A stretch of 32,432 nt of DNA from Fretibacterium fastidiosum (GTDB taxonomy: Bacteria; Synergistota; Synergistia; Synergistales; Aminobacteriaceae): positions 1,038,652-1,071,083 of the forward strand of contig NC_021038.1 of assembly GCF_000210715.1 (NCBI RefSeq), given 5' to 3'. Positions 14,518 through 23,127 of the stretch are shown here, one piece after another (position 1 is the first letter of the stretch; the number at the start of each line of letters is the position of its first letter). Both the position numbers and the translations under genes were made by a program. A model generated the notes under the pieces. That model was not told the DNA's origin, made no database searches, and saw nothing but the letters and a program-made list of their open reading frames with translations.

Positions 14518-14545
14518 AATATAACATAAAAAGCCGTACTGTCAA
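14518..14545 (-). promoter_or_regulatory. Sigma-70 promoter of tRNA-Arg
   Basis: On the minus strand: TTGACA (14540-14545), a 16-base spacer and TATATT (14518-14523), about 16 bases before the tRNA 5' end. A perfect dyad TATGTTA-N3-TAACATA (14512-14528) overlaps the -10 box and may affect this promoter or the divergent hydrolase gene. Confidence 0.75.
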
Positions 14546-14575
14546 ATGCAATTTCAATCGGGAGGTTGAGGGGCA

Positions 14576-15400
14576 ATGCATGAGGCGTTGATTCGATCCT
14601 TCGACGGGACGGAGCTCTACCGCTGTACGGACGAAGCTCCAGGGGCAGCGTTGGGAAGCGTTCTCCTCCTCCACGGGCTGGGAGGACACTGCCGGCGGTT
14701 CGACGCCGCATCGGCCGCGATGGCCACCGCAGGGTGGCGCGTGACGCGCTTTGACCTGCGGGGGCACGGCCGCTCTGGCGGGGCGCGGGCCGACGTCCGG
14801 GACTACCGGCTGTTGGTGAAGGACGTGCGCCTCATGGCGGACGCCGCCCTGGCGGAGCGGCCCGGCCCGCTCTTTACCGTCGGGTACAGCATGGGAGGGC
14901 TCCTCTCCCTCCTGCTTGGCGTCCAGCGGCCCGAAGGGATATCCGGGCAGGTCCTGATCGGAGCGCCCACCCTGGAGACGGGGCGCTATCGAAACTTCCG
15001 GCGCCCTCAGGTACAGCGCCTGCTGATGCGCTGCTCCCCCTCCGTCGGGGAGGACCTCCTGACCCCGGACGAGGCGGCGCGGCACGAGTACGAGAGAGAC
15101 CCCTGGGTGCTCCACGCCTTCGTCAACCGGCTGCTCGTCGAGGTCTTCGTGAAGGGCATGGACGACCTCACGGCTGCGCTCCCCGCCCACCGGCTGCCCT
15201 TCCTGGCCCTCCACGGCTCGGAGGACCGCATCGTGCCACCCGCGTCCGCGGAGAACCTCCGGGTCCGTTCCGCCTCGCCGGACGGGACGCTGACCATCCT
15301 GGAGGGCGCCTGGCACGACCTCCTCCACGGGCCGGAGCGGGACAGGGCGATGGAGCTCATCCTGGGCTGGCTGAAAGCCCACGCCGCCGCGGAGGCGTGA
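14576..15400 (+). CDS. Alpha/beta hydrolase, lysophospholipase / monoacylglycerol-lipase-like
   Basis: A 274-residue cytosolic serine hydrolase of the Hydrolase_4 (serine aminopeptidase S33-like) group. Visible: oxyanion motif LLLHGLGGHCRRFD, FDLRGHGRSGG, nucleophile elbow GYSMGG (Ser109), acid in HGSEDRIVPP and the catalytic His in GAWHDLLHGPERD. The order and the DLRGHGRS block are typical of bacterial monoacylglycerol lipases and lysophospholipases. No signal peptide is present. The ATG has a GGAGG-TTGAGGGG ribosome site. It stands between tRNA-Arg (divergent) and glmS, which has its own -10 box. The natural substrate is unknown. Confidence 0.88.
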   Translation: MHEALIRSFDGTELYRCTDEAPGAALGSVLLLHGLGGHCRRFDAASAAMATAGWRVTRFDLRGHGRSGGARADVRDYRLLVKDVRLMADAALAERPGPLFTVGYSMGGLLSLLLGVQRPEGISGQVLIGAPTLETGRYRNFRRPQVQRLLMRCSPSVGEDLLTPDEAARHEYERDPWVLHAFVNRLLVEVFVKGMDDLTAALPAHRLPFLALHGSEDRIVPPASAENLRVRSASPDGTLTILEGAWHDLLHGPERDRAMELILGWLKAHAAAEA

Positions 15401-15487
15401 ACCTCCCCACACCCCACTCCCTCGAAATCGAGGCCGCTCTTTGGGGCGGTCCCGAGAATTTTCCTCCTGTTTCAGGGACAATTTGGA

Positions 15488-15493
15488 TATAAT
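15488..15493 (+). promoter_or_regulatory. -10 box of glmS
   Basis: TATAAT about 94 bases before the glmS start; the -35 region is weak. The leader holds two hairpins of the same type, GCGCC/GGCGC at 15502-15521 and 15545-15558. No glmS ribozyme core is present; the space after the second hairpin is too short. Confidence 0.5.
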
Positions 15494-15586
15494 GAGAGAA
15501 CGCGCCGGGGCAACAGGGCGCACAAGCGGCTGGGTCCAACGTTAGCGCCACAGGGCGCCCGATCTCGATTGACTGGGGGCATTTCT

Positions 15587-17425
15587 ATGTGCGGCATTCT
15601 TGGTTACAGCGGGAGCAGACAGGCCTCACCCGTTCTGTTGGATGGACTGGAGAAGCTCGAGTACCGGGGCTACGACTCCGCCGGGCTGGCCGTCCGCGAC
15701 GGTGAGGACGTGAAGGTCGTCAAGGCGAAGGGGCGGCTGAAGGCCCTGGCGGGGCGAATCAACTCCGGCAGGGCGCTGTCCGGAACCTGCGGCATCGGGC
15801 ACACGCGCTGGGCGACCCACGGCGTCCCCTCGGAGGAGAACGCCCACCCGCACTGGAGCGACGACATGACCGTCGTGGCGGTCCACAACGGCATCGTGGA
15901 GAACTACCAGGAGTTGAGGGAAGACCTGCTCAGGAACGGGTACACGTTCTACTCCCAGACCGACACGGAGGTGGCCGTCAAACTCATCGACCTTTACTAT
16001 AAAAAAAGCGGAAACAACCCCATCGCGGCCCTCACGAAGGCGATGAAGCGCATCCGCGGCTCCTACTGCTTTGTCCTCATGTTCAGGGAGTTTCCCAACG
16101 CCGTGTGGGGCGTGCGCAAGGACAACCCCCTCATCGTGGGCAGGGGCGACGGCGAGTCCTTTCTGGCCTCCGACGTCTCGGCCATCCTCCAGCACACCCG
16201 GACGGTGTACTACATCGGCAACATGGAGATCGTCGAGATCTGCAAGGGGGACATCCGCTTCTACGACAAGGACGGCGCCCCCCTGAGCAAGATGTCCACG
16301 GAGATCAAGTGGGACGCTCAGGCCGCGGAGAAGGGCGGCTTCGAGCACTTCATGATGAAGGAGATCCACGAGCAGGGCCGCGCCGTGAGGGACACCCTCC
16401 GCTCCGCGCTGAAGGAGGGAACGCGGCTGGACATGAGCGCCACGGGCCTGACGGACGACGCGATCAGAAACTTCAGTCAAGTCTACATCCTGGCCTGCGG
16501 CTCCGCCTACCACGCGGGCGTCGCGGCCCAGTACGTCCTGGAGGACCTGACGAAACTCCCCGTGCGCGTGGAGCTGGCCTCCGAGTTTCGCTACCGCAAA
16601 ATCCCGCTGGCCCCTTCCGCTCTGGCCATCGTCATCAGCCAATCGGGCGAGACGGCGGATACCCTGGCCGCCATGCGCCTGGCCCAGGAGAACGGGATCA
16701 GGACGCTGGCCATCGTCAACGTGCTGGGCAGCACCATCGCGCGGGAGGCGGACAGCGTGTTCTACACGTTGGCGGGGCCCGAGATCGCCGTGGCGACGAC
16801 CAAGGCCTACAGCGCCCAGCTGATCGCCTGTTACCTCCTGGCCATCCACTTCGCGAACGTCCGGGGCACGATCTCCGCCATCCGCTACCGCGACCTGCTG
16901 CGCGAGCTGGAGACTCTGCCGGAGAAGATCGACGCGGTGTTGGACGAGAAAGAGCGCATCAAGAACGTGGCGGAGCGCTTCAAGGACGCGCGCGACGCCT
17001 TCTTCTTGGGGCGCGGGCTGGACTACGCGCTGGCCATGGAGGGCAGCCTCAAGATGAAGGAGATCAGCTACGTCCACTCCGAAGCCTGCGCGGCCGGCGA
17101 GATGAAACACGGCCCCATCAGCCTGATCGAGCCGGGCGTCCTGGTGGTCGGGCTCATGACGCAGTGCGAGCTCTACAAGAAGACCGCCAGCAACCTGATG
17201 GAGGTCAAGAGCCGCGGCGCGTGGCTCCTGGGCGTCACCAACCGCGGGAACGACGCCCTCAGGGACGACGCGGACCTCGTCTTCCTTCTGCCCCAGACGG
17301 ACAAGCACTTCACCTCGAGCCTCGCCGTGATCCCGCTGCAGCTCCTGGGCTATTACCTGGCCTGCGCGCGGGGGCTGGACGTCGATAAGCCCAGGAACCT
17401 GGCCAAGAGCGTCACCGTTGAATAG
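15587..17425 (+). CDS. glmS: Glutamine-fructose-6-phosphate aminotransferase (isomerizing)
   Basis: GlmS makes glucosamine-6-phosphate from fructose-6-phosphate and glutamine (EC 2.6.1.16), the entry to peptidoglycan and LPS amino sugars. The start is fixed by chemistry: mature GlmS needs Cys1 after Met removal, and the frame reads MCGILGY at 15587. An ATG 18 bases earlier is less likely. Order: class-II glutaminase domain (1-230) with EYRGYDSAGLAV, HTRWATHG and a long insert-free core; first SIS domain with LACGSAYHAG and VISQSGETADT; second SIS domain with FFLGRGLDYALAMEGSLKMKE, EACAAGEMKHGPISLIE; C-terminal PRNLAKSVTVE. The length of 612 matches the family (608-610). The following phosphatase gene overlaps its stop. 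Confidence 0.98.
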   Translation: MCGILGYSGSRQASPVLLDGLEKLEYRGYDSAGLAVRDGEDVKVVKAKGRLKALAGRINSGRALSGTCGIGHTRWATHGVPSEENAHPHWSDDMTVVAVHNGIVENYQELREDLLRNGYTFYSQTDTEVAVKLIDLYYKKSGNNPIAALTKAMKRIRGSYCFVLMFREFPNAVWGVRKDNPLIVGRGDGESFLASDVSAILQHTRTVYYIGNMEIVEICKGDIRFYDKDGAPLSKMSTEIKWDAQAAEKGGFEHFMMKEIHEQGRAVRDTLRSALKEGTRLDMSATGLTDDAIRNFSQVYILACGSAYHAGVAAQYVLEDLTKLPVRVELASEFRYRKIPLAPSALAIVISQSGETADTLAAMRLAQENGIRTLAIVNVLGSTIAREADSVFYTLAGPEIAVATTKAYSAQLIACYLLAIHFANVRGTISAIRYRDLLRELETLPEKIDAVLDEKERIKNVAERFKDARDAFFLGRGLDYALAMEGSLKMKEISYVHSEACAAGEMKHGPISLIEPGVLVVGLMTQCELYKKTASNLMEVKSRGAWLLGVTNRGNDALRDDADLVFLLPQTDKHFTSSLAVIPLQLLGYYLACARGLDVDKPRNLAKSVTVE

Positions 17426-18335
17426 GGCGGACAGGGCGCAGGAGGGGGGAGGCCCGTCGGCTCCCCTCCTCCTGTCCGATCGCGAGGAGCCCCTGCCCGC
17501 CGTCAGGCTGATCGCCCTCGACCTCGACGGGACGCTGTTCAACGAGAGAGGCGAGATATCGCGCGAGGACGCCGCAGCCATCCGCGAGGCCTCGGACCAG
17601 GGCGTCACGGTCATCATCTCGACGGGGCGCCCCTACTGCGGCGTGCCCGTAGAGGAGGTGGCACCCCTCGGGGTGAACTGCGCGCTCACGGTCAACGGTG
17701 CCGCCGTCTACACGCTGCCGGACCGAAAGCTCCTCTTCGACGACTGCATGGACACCCGGACCGCGCTGGGCGTCCTGCGCGACCTGGAACCCCTGAACCT
17801 CTACTACGACGTCTTCGTCGACGGGGACGCCTACGCCCGCGAGGACCGTCGGGACCTCCTGGAGCGAACCGTCCTGCCGGAAAGCGCCAAGGCCTACATC
17901 AGGCGCACGCGCATCTACGAAAGCGACCTTCTGGGGCGCATTGAGCGCGAGGCGCTTCGCGTCCAGAAGGTCACCATCAACTTCTGCCGGCAGGGCGACG
18001 CCCTTCCGGGGCGGGAGGAGGCGGAGCGCATCCTGGCCGCCCACCCGGAGATCACCTACGTCTGCGGCGGCAACCACAACTGGGAGTTCAACCGGGCGGG
18101 CGTCGACAAGGGCAGCGGGCTGTCGCGCCTCATGGAGCTCATGAACGTTCCGCTGTCGGCAAGCATGGCCTGCGGCGACTCCGAAAACGACCTGGCCCTG
18201 TTCAGGACGGCGGGCGTCAGCGTCGCCATGGCCAACGCCCCGGAGGGGGTCAAGCGCGCGGCGGACTTCATCACGAGGTCCAACCAGGAGGGCGGCGTCG
18301 CCCTCGCGATCCGACGCTGTCTTCGGGGAGCATAG
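17418..18335 (+). CDS. Cof-type HAD-superfamily phosphatase
   Basis: A 305-residue cytosolic sugar-phosphate-type phosphatase of the Cof/YidA branch (C2B cap). Motif I is LIALDLDGTLFNERGEIS, motif II is VIISTGRP, and motifs III and IV are DKGSGLSRLMEL and ACGDSENDLALFRTAGVSVAMANA. The cap has VQKVTINFC and CGGNHNWEFNRAGVDKG. The only usable start before motif I is TTG at 17418, which overlaps the glmS stop by eight bases and leaves about 28 unusual Gly/Arg-rich residues ahead of the domain. A non-canonical CTG closer to the domain cannot be excluded. Overlap implies translational coupling to glmS; phosphatases of this family often act on sugar phosphates, so an amino-sugar-related role is possible but unproven. 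Confidence 0.88.
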   Translation: MNRADRAQEGGGPSAPLLLSDREEPLPAVRLIALDLDGTLFNERGEISREDAAAIREASDQGVTVIISTGRPYCGVPVEEVAPLGVNCALTVNGAAVYTLPDRKLLFDDCMDTRTALGVLRDLEPLNLYYDVFVDGDAYAREDRRDLLERTVLPESAKAYIRRTRIYESDLLGRIEREALRVQKVTINFCRQGDALPGREEAERILAAHPEITYVCGGNHNWEFNRAGVDKGSGLSRLMELMNVPLSASMACGDSENDLALFRTAGVSVAMANAPEGVKRAADFITRSNQEGGVALAIRRCLRGA

Positions 18336-18340
18336 GCCCT

Positions 18341-18399
18341 GCGTCGGGGGTCCGTCCACGCCGACCGCCCCGGCCCCGCGCAGCGACGGCCCCCGACGC
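18341..18399. repeat. Long imperfect hairpin between convergent genes
   Basis: Arms at 18341-18356 and 18385-18399 pair over 15 bases with a single bulged T, around a 28-base G+C-rich loop. It starts six bases after the phosphatase stop and precedes the sbcC stop on the other strand. There is no T-run, so it may be a U-less bidirectional terminator. Confidence 0.45.
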
Positions 18400-18437
18400 G
18401 CACGCCAGGCTGAAGCCTCCTCTCCACCAGCAGCCCG

Positions 18438-21400
18438 TCAGCTGATCTGCCAACGGACCCGACTGCCCTCCGAGTCCTTGCTGACGATCAGCTGGTCCTC
18501 GATCTCCTGCTTCAGCTCCGTCACGTGGGAGATGATGCCGATGAGGCGGCTGCCCGCTATCCGCTGCAACACCCTGACCGCCTGATTTCGCGTTCGGTCG
18601 TCCAGGGAGCCGAAGCCCTCGTCGATGAAGATCATATCCAGGCTGATCGACGAGGCGCTCTCCTGGATCAGGTCCGCCATCCCCAGAGCCAGCGAGAGGG
18701 CCGCCACGAAGGACTCGCCGCCGGAGAGCGTCCAGACCCTCCGTTCCCTGCCGGTGACGGAGGAATAGACCACGAGGTCCAGCCCCTGATTCCTCCCCTC
18801 CCCCGCCTGGTCCTCCTGCACCAGGCGGAGCTCGAACTGCCCCGCGGTCATGTCCTGAAAGCGGGTGTTCGCCGCGTGCAGGATTCGCTGCAGGTAGTGC
18901 CGCTGCACGAAGGTCTCAATGTCCATGCGGGCACCCGACTCCCTGCCCCCCAGCCCCCGGTGCAGCCCGTTGAGCCGGGCGTGCTCCCGCGCAACTTGCT
19001 TCCGCTCCTCCATCCTCGGCGACAGGGCGCAGAGGGCGGCGTCGTCCGCCTCAAAGGCCCTGTCGAGTCGCGCCCAGGCGGCCCGGGCCTTTTCCAGTTC
19101 CTCTTCCGCCTTGTCCCTGGCTCTTTCCAGGTCTTCCATGACGGGCTTCTCACGTCCGTTCACGGCCTTCAGGGCCGCGTCGCGCGCGCCCTCCGCAGCC
19201 GCCTTTTTCTTGCGGTGCGCCTCCACCTCATCCAGCAGCTCGCCCACGTCTTCCCGACCGTACCGGCGAACGGTCTCCATCCAATCCGCCTCGGACAGCT
19301 TCTTCTCGTCCATGAGCGCCTCGTAGGCCTGTCTGCGCCGCTCCGCCTCCTCCCTCTGAAGGGGCAGTTCCTCCGCGAACCGGGCGATCGCAGCCTCCGC
19401 GTTCTCCAGCGAGCTCCGCGCCGCCTGCGCCGCCTCGCGAGCGGCCTCGAAGGTCGAGTCCGCCTTCCGCTTCGCGACCCTGGCCTCGTCGAGGGCCGAC
19501 TGCGCGTCCGCCACGGTCGCGTAGTCCCGCTGCCCTTCGAGGCCCCTGAGCTCCGCCTCGGCGGCGGCGAGGGCGCTCTCCGCCTGATGAGCCGTCCGAA
19601 CCGCCTGATCGACGGCGATCGTCAGTGCCTGCCGCTGTTCGTCCACGCTCTTCAGGGACTCCTTGATGCGGCTCAAAGCCTGCGCGCCCTCCTGAAGCGC
19701 AACCCCTTCCGCCCGGATCCCGGCCCTCCAGCTTTCCAACAGCGCCCGCACCTGATCCAGGCTCGGCGCTTCCGACGCCTCCGGAACGCTCCTTGCCAGG
19801 CGCTCCTGCAGGCGTGCCAAGGCCCCCTTCAAGGTCCTTTCCTTCTCCTCCAGGAGGCTCAGGGCGGAGCCCGACGCCGTGGAGCGCTTCGTCAGGTCCT
19901 GCTGCAGGCTCGCGACCTCCTCGGCCAGCGCATCGACGACCTCCCGGGTCAAATCCCGGCTGCCCTCCGGCAGCAGGCAGGGGCGCGGGTGATCCAGGGA
20001 GCCGCACACGGGACAGGGCTCGCCCGGCCTCAGCTTTTCCCAGGCGATGAACCCGGCCTGGGCGTCCAGGAACTCCTCCTGTCTTCGGACGTACTCGTCC
20101 CTCTTGCGGTTGTACTCCTCCCTGACGGAGGCATACTCCCCCTGCAGCCGCTCCGTCTCCGCCCTCTGCCGTTGGGCGTCCCGTCCGGCGTCCTCCGCCA
20201 GGGACACCTCCACCATGAGGTCCTCCGCCTCCCTTCGTCGGACCTCCCAGTGCGCCAGGCGCAGGTCCGCACCCTCCAGCTCCTTCTCCCGCGCCCGCCA
20301 CGCCGCTTCCCTGGCCTCGAAATTCATCAGAGCGTCTTTGGCCTGGAGCGAGGTCATCTCCGCCGCGCTGAGCGCAGCGCGCCACTCCTCGAACCTCTCC
20401 GTTGTGGCGCGGATCCGCTCCAGCACTTGAAGCGCCCTGCTCACGCGCTCGGACACTCGCGTGAACTCCTCGATCCCCGCCGCCTGGACGGACCGGGCCT
20501 CTGCCTCGGAGGCCTCCGCCCGCTGGCGGTCCAGGTTGAGGTCCGGAAGGGACCCCTTCAAATCCGCCAGCTTTCTCTCCGTCTCCGCCGCGGCCTTCTC
20601 CGCGTCGCCCATCCTCTGATGCAGGGGCTGAATCTCGCAGGCAGCGTTGATCTGGATCATCAAGCGGCCTGCCTCCTGAATTCGCCCCTCCTCGGCCTCA
20701 CATTCGGCAAGCGCCCTCTCCGACCTCTCCAGCTCCTCAAAGGCCCGTGCGAGGTCCTGAGCCCCGGTGTAGGCGTCGCGCGCCTCGTCCCGCCGCCTGC
20801 CCGCCTCGTACCGCTCCGACGCAGCGAGGGCAGCTCCTTCCTTGAGCCTGCTGCAGAGGGCGCTGAGCTCCGCCAGAAGGGCCTCCATGTCCATGACCGT
20901 CCCTCCCTCGGAGGTCAGGAGGCGAGAGCGTATCTCCTTCAGCCGCTCCATGCCATCGAGCTCCTCCGGGATCACGACGTGTCCCGCCTCGGCCTGAAAG
21001 GCGCTGCGGATCTCCGTCACCCGTTTGGCCGCATCGTCCAACCGGCGTTTCAACTCATCCACGACGTCCTGATAGAGCCGGGTGCGGAAGAGCTTCCGAA
21101 AGATGTCCTTCTTCTTGTCCGCTCCAGCGCAGAGCAGCTCCATGAACTCCCCCTGGGCGATCATGGCCACCTGCATGAACTGCTCCTTCGTCAGCCCGAC
21201 GATCTCTCCGATCTTCTGGTTCGTCTCCCGCAGATTCCCGGTGTACACCAGGCCGTCCGGCATCGAGAGGGAGACGGTCTCCCCCTTGGGCCTGGAGCCG
21301 GCCTTCTGTTTCAGCGACTGGTGGCAGCGAGGGGTGCGGGTCACGGTGTAGTGCCTCTTCTCTCCACCGTGGACCTCCGAGAAGGTCAACTTCACGAAGG

Positions 21401-21641
21401 GCTCGGTATCCAGGTCCGCGAACTGACTCTGCAGGTCCTCGCCCTGCCGCCTGCCCCCGCTCCTGCCGCTTGCGCTCGTTTCCCCGTAGAGGGCGAAGAC
21501 GATGGCGTCAAAGATCGTGGTCTTGCCCGCGCCGGTGTCCCCGGTGATGAGGAAGAGCTTTTGGTTCGGCCGGGTGAAGTCCACCGTCGTCTCCTTGTTG
21601 TAGGAGCCAAACGCCCTCATGGTGAGTGTCAGCGGTCTCAT
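18438..21641 (-). CDS. sbcC: SbcC, ATPase subunit of the SbcCD nuclease
   Basis: A 1067-residue Rad50-like SMC protein that with SbcD cleaves DNA hairpins and protein-blocked ends. It begins MRPLTLTMRAFGSYNKETTVDF, followed by Walker A GDTGAGKTTIFDAIVFALYG, and QVAMIAQGEFMELL. Two long coiled-coil arms rich in Glu, Arg and Ala flank the zinc hook CPVCGSLDHPRP near residue 540. The C-terminal head has signature LSGGESFVAALSLALG, Walker B DMIFIDEGFGSLDD and the H-loop IGIISHVTELK. Length is normal (E. coli 1048). The ATG lies one base after the sbcD stop (TGA-G-ATG), so the two subunits are made in coupled fashion. No terminator with a T-run follows; see the hairpin at 18341-18399. Confidence 0.97.
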   Translation of the reverse strand: MRPLTLTMRAFGSYNKETTVDFTRPNQKLFLITGDTGAGKTTIFDAIVFALYGETSASGRSGGRRQGEDLQSQFADLDTEPFVKLTFSEVHGGEKRHYTVTRTPRCHQSLKQKAGSRPKGETVSLSMPDGLVYTGNLRETNQKIGEIVGLTKEQFMQVAMIAQGEFMELLCAGADKKKDIFRKLFRTRLYQDVVDELKRRLDDAAKRVTEIRSAFQAEAGHVVIPEELDGMERLKEIRSRLLTSEGGTVMDMEALLAELSALCSRLKEGAALAASERYEAGRRRDEARDAYTGAQDLARAFEELERSERALAECEAEEGRIQEAGRLMIQINAACEIQPLHQRMGDAEKAAAETERKLADLKGSLPDLNLDRQRAEASEAEARSVQAAGIEEFTRVSERVSRALQVLERIRATTERFEEWRAALSAAEMTSLQAKDALMNFEAREAAWRAREKELEGADLRLAHWEVRRREAEDLMVEVSLAEDAGRDAQRQRAETERLQGEYASVREEYNRKRDEYVRRQEEFLDAQAGFIAWEKLRPGEPCPVCGSLDHPRPCLLPEGSRDLTREVVDALAEEVASLQQDLTKRSTASGSALSLLEEKERTLKGALARLQERLARSVPEASEAPSLDQVRALLESWRAGIRAEGVALQEGAQALSRIKESLKSVDEQRQALTIAVDQAVRTAHQAESALAAAEAELRGLEGQRDYATVADAQSALDEARVAKRKADSTFEAAREAAQAARSSLENAEAAIARFAEELPLQREEAERRRQAYEALMDEKKLSEADWMETVRRYGREDVGELLDEVEAHRKKKAAAEGARDAALKAVNGREKPVMEDLERARDKAEEELEKARAAWARLDRAFEADDAALCALSPRMEERKQVAREHARLNGLHRGLGGRESGARMDIETFVQRHYLQRILHAANTRFQDMTAGQFELRLVQEDQAGEGRNQGLDLVVYSSVTGRERRVWTLSGGESFVAALSLALGMADLIQESASSISLDMIFIDEGFGSLDDRTRNQAVRVLQRIAGSRLIGIISHVTELKQEIEDQLIVSKDSEGSRVRWQIS

Positions 21642-21642
21642 C

Positions 21643-22848
21643 TCAGTGCGCCTCCTGAACGCTGTTGATCACATCCTGAAGGAGCGAGCGCTCCTCCTCG
21701 TCCAGCTCCCTGCCGCCCCACTGTTCTTTCAGAAAGGAGCCACAAAGCTCAAAGGGGCTCATCTCCGCCTCCGCCGCCCCCCGCCCGGCACGGTCGCCCG
21801 CCCGTTGCGGGAGCTCCCGCCGGATTTCGAGGAGGTTCGGGAAACAGGCGCGAAGGCGATCCTGCATGTCGAGGACGTCCAGGTCCTCCTTGTCCGTCAG
21901 GACCACCGTCACGTAGTCCTCGCACCCCTGGCCCAGGACCTCGGAAAAGGCGCCGGTTATGACGCGGACCTCGCGGAGCGGGGTCAGGGGCAGGACGGAG
22001 GTCTTCACAGAGCCCTTTTCCCCCAACTCCACCACGATGATGCCCTTTTGCTGCCCCGCCTCGCTTACGGAACAGGCCAGAGGTGTTCCACAGTAGCGGC
22101 AGCGCTCGTTGCCGACCTCCATCGGCTTATGCATGTGCCCCAGCGCCGCGTAGTCAAAGCGCTCCAGGACGTCCGACCTCACCCCGTCGATGTCGCCGAC
22201 GGTGCGCACCTCGGAGTCCATGCGCTCCACTCCCGACGGGACGGCCCCGGAGGGCAGGTAGAACTGGTGGCTCACCAGGACGTTCCGCTGCTCCGGGTCG
22301 ATCGTCTCCCGATCGATCAGCCGGTGCAGCGCCTCGTCGTAGGAAAGGCCCCGCGGCGTTGCGTCCGCAGCCTCATCCCCGCCGCCCGATGCGTCTGCGC
22401 CCGCATCCAGGACGAGCCTCACCATGGAGGGCTTCACGAAGGGGAGCAGGTAGAAGTTCACGGGGCCAAACTCGTCCCAAAGCACCACCTTCTCGATGAA
22501 ATCCTCTGGGGTCCGGGGCGGGAGACCCACCATGTGGATTCCCCGCCGCTGCAGCACGCTTCGAAAGAGGTTGACCCGCGGGCCGCTGTCGTGGTTGCCG
22601 CTGATCATCATGATCTCCGCCGTGGGGACCGCTCCCGCAAGCTTCGAGACGAAGCGGTCGAAGAGCTCCACCGATTCGACGGAGGGGATCGCCTTATCAT
22701 AGATGTCTCCGGCGACGACGACGGCGTCGGGGCTCACCTCCCCGGCAGCCCTCACGATCTGGTCAAGGACGTACTCCTGATCCTCCCGAAGGTCCCGGTT
22801 GATGAGCTTCAGGCCGATGTGCAGATCCGACAGGTGAAAGAATTTCAT
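21643..22848 (-). CDS. sbcD: SbcD, nuclease subunit of the SbcCD complex
   Basis: An Mre11-like calcineurin-fold Mn2+-dependent nuclease of 401 residues. Metal-binding motifs in order: MKFFHLSDLHIG (D8, H10), VVVAGDIYDKAIPS, MISGNHDSGPR, VLVSHQFYLPSG and YAALGHMHKP. The C-terminal part (from about 280) carries the capping domain and a SbcC-binding tail with EREEL-like acidic helices. I place the start at ATG 22848, which has AAGGAAG seven bases ahead and opens directly with the conserved first strand; an upstream in-frame ATG at 22869 would add seven residues and lacks a site. It is the first gene of the sbcDC unit. Its promoter is probably in the AT-rich patch around 22935, but no clear boxes are seen. 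Confidence 0.97.
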   Translation of the reverse strand: MKFFHLSDLHIGLKLINRDLREDQEYVLDQIVRAAGEVSPDAVVVAGDIYDKAIPSVESVELFDRFVSKLAGAVPTAEIMMISGNHDSGPRVNLFRSVLQRRGIHMVGLPPRTPEDFIEKVVLWDEFGPVNFYLLPFVKPSMVRLVLDAGADASGGGDEAADATPRGLSYDEALHRLIDRETIDPEQRNVLVSHQFYLPSGAVPSGVERMDSEVRTVGDIDGVRSDVLERFDYAALGHMHKPMEVGNERCRYCGTPLACSVSEAGQQKGIIVVELGEKGSVKTSVLPLTPLREVRVITGAFSEVLGQGCEDYVTVVLTDKEDLDVLDMQDRLRACFPNLLEIRRELPQRAGDRAGRGAAEAEMSPFELCGSFLKEQWGGRELDEEERSLLQDVINSVQEAH

Positions 22849-23040
22849 GCGCGCACTTCCTTTTTGCACTGATTTTAAACCTCAGCACGACGCCCTCAGG
22901 ACTTCGTGGGATCGCACCTCTCCGTACTATTGCATATATCTTACCGCAAATTCCATTTTGGAGGGCCGAAAACACAACCGCTCCGGCCACCAAACGCTGT
23001 GTCGTGGCGCTCAGCCTTGCCCGAAACGACGAGCGCGATC

Positions 23041-23069
23041 TTGACAAAGTGGCGCTGTGCCGTTAAGTT
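23041..23069 (+). promoter_or_regulatory. Likely promoter of the secreted hypothetical gene
   Basis: TTGACA (23041-23046), a 17-base spacer, and TAAGTT (23064-23069). The -35 is perfect and the -10 weak. It lies about 60 bases before the start codon at 23128. Confidence 0.5.
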
Positions 23070-23127
23070 TAAGCCGTGACGGCCCTTTGCCGACAACACA
23101 GACTTTGAGTTCAGGAGGCGTTATGTC

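Noticed and set aside
14301-14519. 72-codon plus-strand frame across the tRNA
   Set aside because: It runs through tRNA-Arg on the opposite strand; a chance frame.
15501-15586. glmS ribozyme or riboswitch in the glmS leader
   Set aside because: AGCGCC occurs near 15544, but only about 40 bases remain before the start codon and the conserved core is absent.
15626-17617. Long antisense frame opposite glmS
   Set aside because: Shadow frame of a well-conserved gene; low-complexity His/Asp/Val-rich product without domain.
18525-21668. Very long antisense frame opposite sbcC
   Set aside because: High-G+C codon bias keeps the antisense frame open; the product has no domain and the sense strand is clearly SbcC.
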